Below the pieces are notes generated by a model that saw only the letters and a program-made list of their open reading frames with translations, was not told the DNA's origin and did not search any database. DNA of 64,000 bases, from NCBI RefSeq assembly GCF_023101205.1, contig NZ_CP078078.1, forward strand, positions 2,923,411 through 2,987,410, written 5' to 3'. This DNA is from Microbacterium aurugineum (GTDB taxonomy: Bacteria > Actinomycetota > Actinomycetes > Actinomycetales > Microbacteriaceae). Made by a program: the position numbers and the translations under genes. Of this stretch, positions 59,361-64,000 are shown piece after piece; within the stretch, counting starts at the first letter, position 1; each line of letters begins with the position of its first letter.

Positions 59361-59920
59361 CGGAAGGTCTCCAGGATCGAATCGGCGAGTTCGATAGCGG
59401 CATCCACGAGAAGGGTATCCGCATCGTCCGGATAGGGCAACGAGGCGGTGAAGACCAACCCACGACGGGAGTTCTCCTCCGGCAGCGCGAACCCGTACCC
59501 GACGGAGCGAACGGTGATCCCCTCGAGCTCACCCTCACCGGGCTTCGTCCACTCCCAGCGGAGAACTGGCCCGATCGCCGTGTCGAAGGTCACGATCTCG
59601 GCGGTCGTGAGCGTGTGGAGGCCGGCCGCGAAGGTGGAACCTGCGGGACCGATCTGCTGGCGGACGGCGATCGACAACGGGAGATGGGTCAGCCCTTCGA
59701 CCTCCCGATCGGCGAGATAGATGCTGTGTGTCCGCGTCTGTTCCAGCCGACGCCACTGCGAGGTGGCCAGCATCCGCAGCCGCACGTCGAGCTCCGGTTG
59801 GCCCAGCTGCTTCATCCGCGAGGACACCTTGGCGATGTAGCGCTTGCGCCCGTCTTCATCGACGCGATACTGCGACCAGCCGGGGGGCATCATGATGCGG
59901 AAACCGCTGAGGGCGGTCAT
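59351..59920 (-). CDS. PPGW-family protein C (unknown function, T7SS locus)
   Basis: A 189-residue paralogue of the 57660 protein: FRIMMPPGWSQYRVDEDGRK, SSRMKQLGQPELDVRLRML, QWRRLEQTR and RSVGYGFALPEENSRRGLV. ATG at 59920 overlaps the membrane-protein C stop (ATGA) and is preferred over a longer frame. It is cytosolic by sequence. Confidence 0.78.
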   Translation of the reverse strand: MTALSGFRIMMPPGWSQYRVDEDGRKRYIAKVSSRMKQLGQPELDVRLRMLATSQWRRLEQTRTHSIYLADREVEGLTHLPLSIAVRQQIGPAGSTFAAGLHTLTTAEIVTFDTAIGPVLRWEWTKPGEGELEGITVRSVGYGFALPEENSRRGLVFTASLPYPDDADTLLVDAAIELADSILETFRWQ

Positions 59921-60399
59921 GCGCGAGCGCGTTCCCTGGAGCGGGCCGCCAGGATACCGAGCAACAGAACTGCGAGTGCCACGACGAAGAAGATCGCTGC
60001 GACCCATTGAGTTCCGATGAACGCGTCGCCCCAGCGCGTGGGGTTCTCCGGCACGACGCCCGCCAAAATCACGGACGAGACCGCGGACGCCGCGATCGGG
60101 CCGATCAGTCGCCGTACGCCCTCCTCGTTCGAGCGGCCGTTGGTCGCGGCTACGCCCACCGCCAGGAGAATCGACATTGCGCCGAGGATCACGAGAAGCG
60201 GCTTAGGCACCTCGAAGAGAGGATACGCAAAGACGACGCCCCACTTCGTGTCCATGGTCTCGCTGGCCTTACCCCCGGAGAAGATCAGCGAGCCGACGAG
60301 AAAAGCGACCAGTAGCGCGGGAGCCACTAGCACAACCACGCCCATCGACACGCGGAAAAACTTCGCGACCGCTGATCGTAGCGCATCTCTTCTTGCCAC
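59917..60399 (-). CDS. Four-helix membrane protein C (T7SS locus)
   Basis: A 160-residue protein with four predicted membrane helices (about residues 17-38, 57-78, 92-112 and 126-150) and a basic C-terminus. It is related to the protein at 58238. The GTG start lies five bases after the stop of the LXG-like gene 60405 and within a much longer open frame that has no other similarity. It is the first gene after effector candidate 2, the position expected of an immunity gene. Confidence 0.75.
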   Translation of the reverse strand: MARRDALRSAVAKFFRVSMGVVVLVAPALLVAFLVGSLIFSGGKASETMDTKWGVVFAYPLFEVPKPLLVILGAMSILLAVGVAATNGRSNEEGVRRLIGPIAASAVSSVILAGVVPENPTRWGDAFIGTQWVAAIFFVVALAVLLLGILAARSRERARA

Positions 60400-60404
60400 G
60401 TAGC

Positions 60405-61691
60405 TCAGCCTATCCTGACGTCCCGAAGACCCGGGATCTCTGGCTGCGCATCGAACAGGCCCAAACCATCCGAGAGAGAGACGCCACCCCACGCCACCAC
60501 ATTGAGGCTTTGCCGGATCCCGCCGGGAAGACTGGCCGCCGTGGACGAGATGAACTGCTGGACGCCGGGGCTGGTGGCATACGGCGAGCTGCGCATCGTG
60601 TTCACGAAGGTCGAGACCTGAGCCGTCTGCGATCCCCCGAACCTGATCGCATCGAACGGGTTGGTGAGCATCCCCGGTTTCGGCAGCGCTCGCGCCGACT
60701 GCAGCGGCGCGAACAGCGATCGGAAGGGCGTCCCCCACGTCGTCGGCCTCAGGAAGGAGAAACGCGGGAGGGCACCTCGGATCGCCGCCGTGACGACACC
60801 GCGTCCGCCCTGGATGACGCTCGACAGAGTGGGCACTCCCCGGGAGAGCACCTTGCCGAGGCCGAACGGCAGCAGCCCGACCGCGCTCCAGGCAACGTCG
60901 CTCAACGTCGCCCGGCCGAACGCGAACTTCAGCGTGGTCAGCAGGAAGGACGCCGCTGCCAGGGTGAAGATGATCGCCCCGAGCAATCCGGTGAGCGGAG
61001 CACCGATGACCAGGGCGATGATAGTGAGCACCACCAGGACGATCGCGATGACATCGAGCACCTGATCGATGAACTCCCAGAAGCCGTCGTTGTTGCCGGC
61101 TGTCTCGATGGCTTTCTCGATGCCATCCACCGCGGCGTCGTAGGCATCGGACCACTCGTCGAAGACACTGTCGAACGCCGACCACATCTCATTGCGCGCC
61201 GTCGTGGCGTTCGTCAGAGTCGCCCGTGCCGACGACGCCGCGGATTCGGCGTCGTCCAGCGCATCCGTTGCCGCCGAGTCGGGTTCGGCTTCCGCGGCGC
61301 GCGAAGTCGCCAGGCTCGCGGCGAGTTCTGCGTCCTCCTTCTCGTCGAGCGCAGCCTGGTACGCCCGCTCCGCCGCCTCGACCTCGTCGATGTTGCTCGC
61401 GAGCCAGCCGTTGGCGACGCCCAGGGCCTCACCGTACGTCGTCAGCGTCTTGCCTGTGCCCGAGTAGCGGATGGCCGCTGCCGACAGATCGGTCGCGGTC
61501 TCGCTCGCCATCTCGGCGAGCTTGTCGGTGCCCTTGCTCTTGTGCACCGTCGAGTCGCCGATGCTCTTCAGCTGGGTCGCGGTCTCGTCCATCGTCGTGG
61601 CGAGCACCGTCAGCTGATTGCCGCGGGCGACGATGTCCGCCGCATTGCCTTCGAGGATCTGAAGTTCGTTGCCTGTGTTCGGGGACCGCAT
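60405..61691 (-). CDS. LXG/WXG-superfamily long T7SS protein, effector candidate 2
   Basis: 428 residues. N-terminal 200 helical residues (ELQILEGNAADIVARGNQ; SNIDEVEAAERAYQAALDEK) resemble an LXG-type export region. Two hydrophobic helices lie at about 205-265 (VLDVIAIVLVVLTIIALVIG; LLGAIIFTLAAASFLLTTL). A Pro/Phe/Arg-rich C-terminus has no known toxin motif. It is paralogous to the 54306 protein, including the helix pair and the following LSDVAWSAVGLLPFGLGKVL (DLLWSVVGILPIGKLGLLF in the other). The start overlaps the WXG-like partner stop by one base. Confidence 0.72.
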   Translation of the reverse strand: MRSPNTGNELQILEGNAADIVARGNQLTVLATTMDETATQLKSIGDSTVHKSKGTDKLAEMASETATDLSAAAIRYSGTGKTLTTYGEALGVANGWLASNIDEVEAAERAYQAALDEKEDAELAASLATSRAAEAEPDSAATDALDDAESAASSARATLTNATTARNEMWSAFDSVFDEWSDAYDAAVDGIEKAIETAGNNDGFWEFIDQVLDVIAIVLVVLTIIALVIGAPLTGLLGAIIFTLAAASFLLTTLKFAFGRATLSDVAWSAVGLLPFGLGKVLSRGVPTLSSVIQGGRGVVTAAIRGALPRFSFLRPTTWGTPFRSLFAPLQSARALPKPGMLTNPFDAIRFGGSQTAQVSTFVNTMRSSPYATSPGVQQFISSTAASLPGGIRQSLNVVAWGGVSLSDGLGLFDAQPEIPGLRDVRIG

Positions 61692-62020
61692 CAGACCGCC
61701 CTGCTCGCGCTGACCTGCTGCGTGCTCGTCGACCCTTCGAGCTCGCTCGCGGTCGACATGTCCCACTCAGACCAACCGTCGATGATCGACGTGAGCTGAT
61801 CTTTGATGTTCGTGAGGTTCTCCTGCAGCTTGCCGCGCTTGTCGCGCCACGCCACCTCGAAGTCGACGACCTGGTTCAAAAGCTCCCCCCGGCCGACCGG
61901 GCGCTTGATCGCGTCCTCGAGGTCGTCGTTGGTGTTCGCTGCCTGATCGAACTCCCCGATCGCTGCTTCCAGCCCCAGCTTCGCATCCTTCAGCTGGGCG
62001 AGGTCGAGCATGATGTCCAT
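61691..62020 (-). CDS. Small WXG-like partner of effector candidate 2
   Basis: A 109-residue helical protein (DLAQLKDAKLGLEAAIGEF; VVDFEVAWRDKRGKLQENL) sharing the F-E-x-W-x-D-x-R-x-KL segment with the 55632 protein. GGAGGGGGG lies eight bases before this ATG. It is coupled to the LXG-like gene by TGATG and probably forms the export-signal heterodimer with it. Confidence 0.77.
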   Translation of the reverse strand: MDIMLDLAQLKDAKLGLEAAIGEFDQAANTNDDLEDAIKRPVGRGELLNQVVDFEVAWRDKRGKLQENLTNIKDQLTSIIDGWSEWDMSTASELEGSTSTQQVSASRAV

Positions 62021-62100
62021 CTGGCGTCCCCCCTCCGGTCTTTCCTGCACGGCGACGGCGGCCGTCCCGGCTCCGAAACCCTAACAAGGCCTCGTGCGTT

Positions 62101-62130
62101 CGGTCGATGGGGACAACTCCCCATCGACCG
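62101..62130. promoter_or_regulatory. Extended GATGGGGA palindrome between eccC and the WXG-like gene
   Basis: CGGTCGATGGGGA-CAAC-TCCCCATCGACCG has perfect 13-bp arms. Its core is identical to the palindromes at 52966 and 57072. It starts two bases after the eccC stop and 81 bases before the WXG-like ATG, so it could act as eccC terminator, operator or both. Confidence 0.7.
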
Positions 62131-62131
62131 C

Positions 62132-64000
62132 CTACTCCTCGACCAGCGGCAGCTGCACCGTGACCTGGCGTCCGGCCTGCACGAAGATGCCTCGTCCTTC
62201 GGGGAAGTCGGTGCGCTTCACCTTCGGGAACGGCACCTTGAACACCGCATCGCCGTCGAAGGAGTCGGGCTTGAGGATGATGCCCTTACGCCCGGCTTTG
62301 AAGTCTCCGATGAACCCGAAGCCGCTCGTGACCTGCGTGACGTCGGCGTCGCCGATGAGCAGATGGTCGCTGCGGTTGATCGCCTGGAAGAGGGCCTTCA
62401 TCTCGCGCTCGGCCGGGCTGTCGGCGAACTGCGGCACGTCCTCGACCACGATCAGCACCCTCGTCGGGAGGGAGTCGTCGGCGATCAGCTCGGTGATCTC
62501 CTTGGCGAGCTCCTTCGCATCGTCCGGCGTCACGGCGCTGCGTGTCCAGCTCGCGTAGTCCTTGAGCTGGGCACGTCGGCCTCCGAAGTGGAACAGCACG
62601 GTCGCCGGGTCGAGTCGCCGCATCGAGGTGATGATCGACTTGAGGGCGTTGGTCTTGCCCGACGACGGCGGGCCGGCCACGACGAACGTGCCCACCGGGT
62701 CGAAGTCGCGCGCCGCCAGGGTGTCCTCCGCGACCCCGAGTGCCGGGAACTCGCCGAGGCGATCGGGCAGATCGCGCACAGACAGACGGGTGGGCAGCGC
62801 GCCGATCTCCGGCACCTCCCTCGCTCCGGCCGCACGGAGCCTCTCGGCGAGACCCTCGAGCAGCTTGGTCTGCTCGGCCACATTCGGAGTCCCGCCCAGC
62901 GTCGCGATCTGCGTCTCGCGGCCGTCGATGATGGCGCGTCCCGGGGCTGACCGCTCGTCCAGCACATCCTTGGGCGCGTTCAGCATCGCGTATCCGGACT
63001 CATCCGAGAGACGCAGGACCACGCGCCGCGAGACGTTCGCGCTCACCGCCGTGGGGACAGAGCCCGAGCGGTCGGCGCTCGCGACGACGTGCACGCCGAG
63101 CGGGCGGCCCTCGCCGAGGATGCGCATGAAGATCTGATAGAAGGGCATCCGCGCCGTCGTCGACTCCCACTCTCCACGGAACTGCGGGAAGCCGTCGATG
63201 AGCAGGACGATGCGTGCCTCGTCCTGCCCGGTGAGCTCCCGGTACTCCGTGAGGCTGGAAGCGTTGGCGGCACTGAAACGCTTGCCACGGTCGTCGAGCA
63301 CCGCGGCCAGCGAACGCAGCACCCGCTGCACGCGTTCGGAGTCGTCGCCCGAGATGATCGAGCCGACGTGCGGCAGCATCTCCAGGCTCTTGAGCGAACC
63401 GGACCCGAAGTCGAGTCCGTACACCTCGACGTTCGAACGAGCGGGATCGAAACCCGCCGCGATCGCGATCGTGCGCAGCACCGTCGACTTGCCCGAACCG
63501 CTCGTCCCGTAGACGAGCAGCGAGCCGTCCTTGTCGGGGTGGAAGTAGGCCGGCTCCTGAAGCTGCCGTTCCGGGACATCCATCTTGCCGAGCAGCACCT
63601 GCCCGTCGCCGAGCACCGGGAGATCGCGCAGGTCGACCGCGCCCTCGAGGTCGTCGAGCCACGGCCGTCGGGGGGCGGGGATGCGGGCCTCGCGCGCCGC
63701 ATTCACGAGTGTCGCCACGATGCGCTTCTGGTCGTTGGGTCCGAGATCCTCGTCGTGCGAATCGGACTCCGGCGCCTGCTCGGCCTCCCAGGTCTGGATG
63801 GACCCGAAACGGAGCTCGGCGACCTTGACCTCGGCGACCTGGGCCTCGTCCGTGGTCCATCCGCCGGCGTACGCGGACTGGAACGGCACGAGTCGCCCGG
63901 GACCGGTCTTCGCGATACCGCGTCCCGGCAGCGAGGGCGGGAAGGTCGCCGCCACCGGGTCGTCGACGACGTCCTTGGAGTCGGACTCGTCAGCCATCCG
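62132..64000 (-). CDS. eccC: EccC/EssC-type FtsK-SpoIIIE ATPase of the type VII secretion system (5' end outside window)
   Basis: The motor of type VII export, which recognises WXG substrates. At least 621 residues are visible; the text near the window edge (SLPGRGIAKTGPGRLVPFQS) is the characteristic end of an FtsK domain, so the gene continues upstream with ATPase domain 1 and membrane helices. Domain 2 has Walker A GTSGSGKST and Walker B IVLLIDGFPQF. Domain 3 has GPPSSGKTN and VLIVVEDVPQF. The in-frame ATG at 63997 is probably internal. Confidence 0.88.
   Translation of the reverse strand, partial: RMADESDSKDVVDDPVAATFPPSLPGRGIAKTGPGRLVPFQSAYAGGWTTDEAQVAEVKVAELRFGSIQTWEAEQAPESDSHDEDLGPNDQKRIVATLVNAAREARIPAPRRPWLDDLEGAVDLRDLPVLGDGQVLLGKMDVPERQLQEPAYFHPDKDGSLLVYGTSGSGKSTVLRTIAIAAGFDPARSNVEVYGLDFGSGSLKSLEMLPHVGSIISGDDSERVQRVLRSLAAVLDDRGKRFSAANASSLTEYRELTGQDEARIVLLIDGFPQFRGEWESTTARMPFYQIFMRILGEGRPLGVHVVASADRSGSVPTAVSANVSRRVVLRLSDESGYAMLNAPKDVLDERSAPGRAIIDGRETQIATLGGTPNVAEQTKLLEGLAERLRAAGAREVPEIGALPTRLSVRDLPDRLGEFPALGVAEDTLAARDFDPVGTFVVAGPPSSGKTNALKSIITSMRRLDPATVLFHFGGRRAQLKDYASWTRSAVTPDDAKELAKEITELIADDSLPTRVLIVVEDVPQFADSPAEREMKALFQAINRSDHLLIGDADVTQVTSGFGFIGDFKAGRKGIILKPDSFDGDAVFKVPFPKVKRTDFPEGRGIFVQAGRQVTVQLPLVEE

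Overview
The window looks like a chromosomal segment of a high-GC actinobacterium, most likely Microbacteriaceae and probably Microbacterium. The evidence is uniformly high GC, the fol/ftsH/hpt/tilS neighbourhood, many TANNNT boxes exactly six bases before a start codon (leaderless transcription), an IdeR/DtxR-type iron box, and a WXG100/EccC (type VII) secretion locus. The genus is inferred from gene content and order; no database was searched.

Region 1 (1-9.6 kb) is housekeeping. A minus-strand run from ftsH through folE-folP-folB-folK to a DUF3180 protein and two PH-domain membrane proteins is tightly packed, with overlapping stops and starts. hpt and tilS lie upstream, separated by an opposite-strand DUF937 gene. 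A TMEM175-like channel and ppa follow. Region 2 (9.6-23.3 kb) has two M23 envelope peptidases, tRNA-Glu, tRNA-Asp and tRNA-Phe, a class A penicillin-binding protein divergent from a LysR regulator, a DivIVA-like coiled-coil protein, a fatty-acid desaturase, an LtrA protein and several small conserved proteins.

Region 3 (23.4-44.9 kb) is an exopolysaccharide or envelope-glycopolymer locus. It encodes an initiating sugar-phosphate transferase, a large secreted fibrinogen-domain protein, a CDP-alcohol phosphotransferase, an O-antigen-ligase/polymerase-like protein, a Wzx-type flippase, an Alg13/Alg14-like transferase pair, a GT2 enzyme, a Gfo/Idh oxidoreductase with an unrecognised partner, two secreted GH16 glycanases, a Wzz-like protein, a CapK-like adenylate-forming enzyme, a GT2-GtrA fusion and a TagD-like cytidylyltransferase. 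Two secreted proteins share the same unrecognised beta-rich domain. Leaders in this locus carry recurring TGGGGA elements and paired hairpins.

Region 4 (44.9-52.5 kb) returns to general metabolism: an iron-regulated SIP-like protein, a glutaredoxin, a GPH-type transporter, an aldehyde dehydrogenase, a proline iminopeptidase, a YpfJ-type metalloprotease, malate dehydrogenase and a degenerate recombinase-like protein.

Region 5 (52.5-64 kb) is a minus-strand type VII secretion locus. It holds the C-terminal part of an EccC ATPase, two amino-acid-identical WXG100 proteins in a 447-bp direct repeat, two WXG-like partner plus long LXG-like protein pairs, two related four-helix membrane proteins, three paralogues of a PPGW-motif family and three members of a companion family. 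Palindromes built on GATGGGGA...TCCCCATC precede the WXG-type genes. This locus is the best candidate for an undescribed system: effector candidates with targeting partners, possible membrane immunity proteins and two unnamed accessory families.
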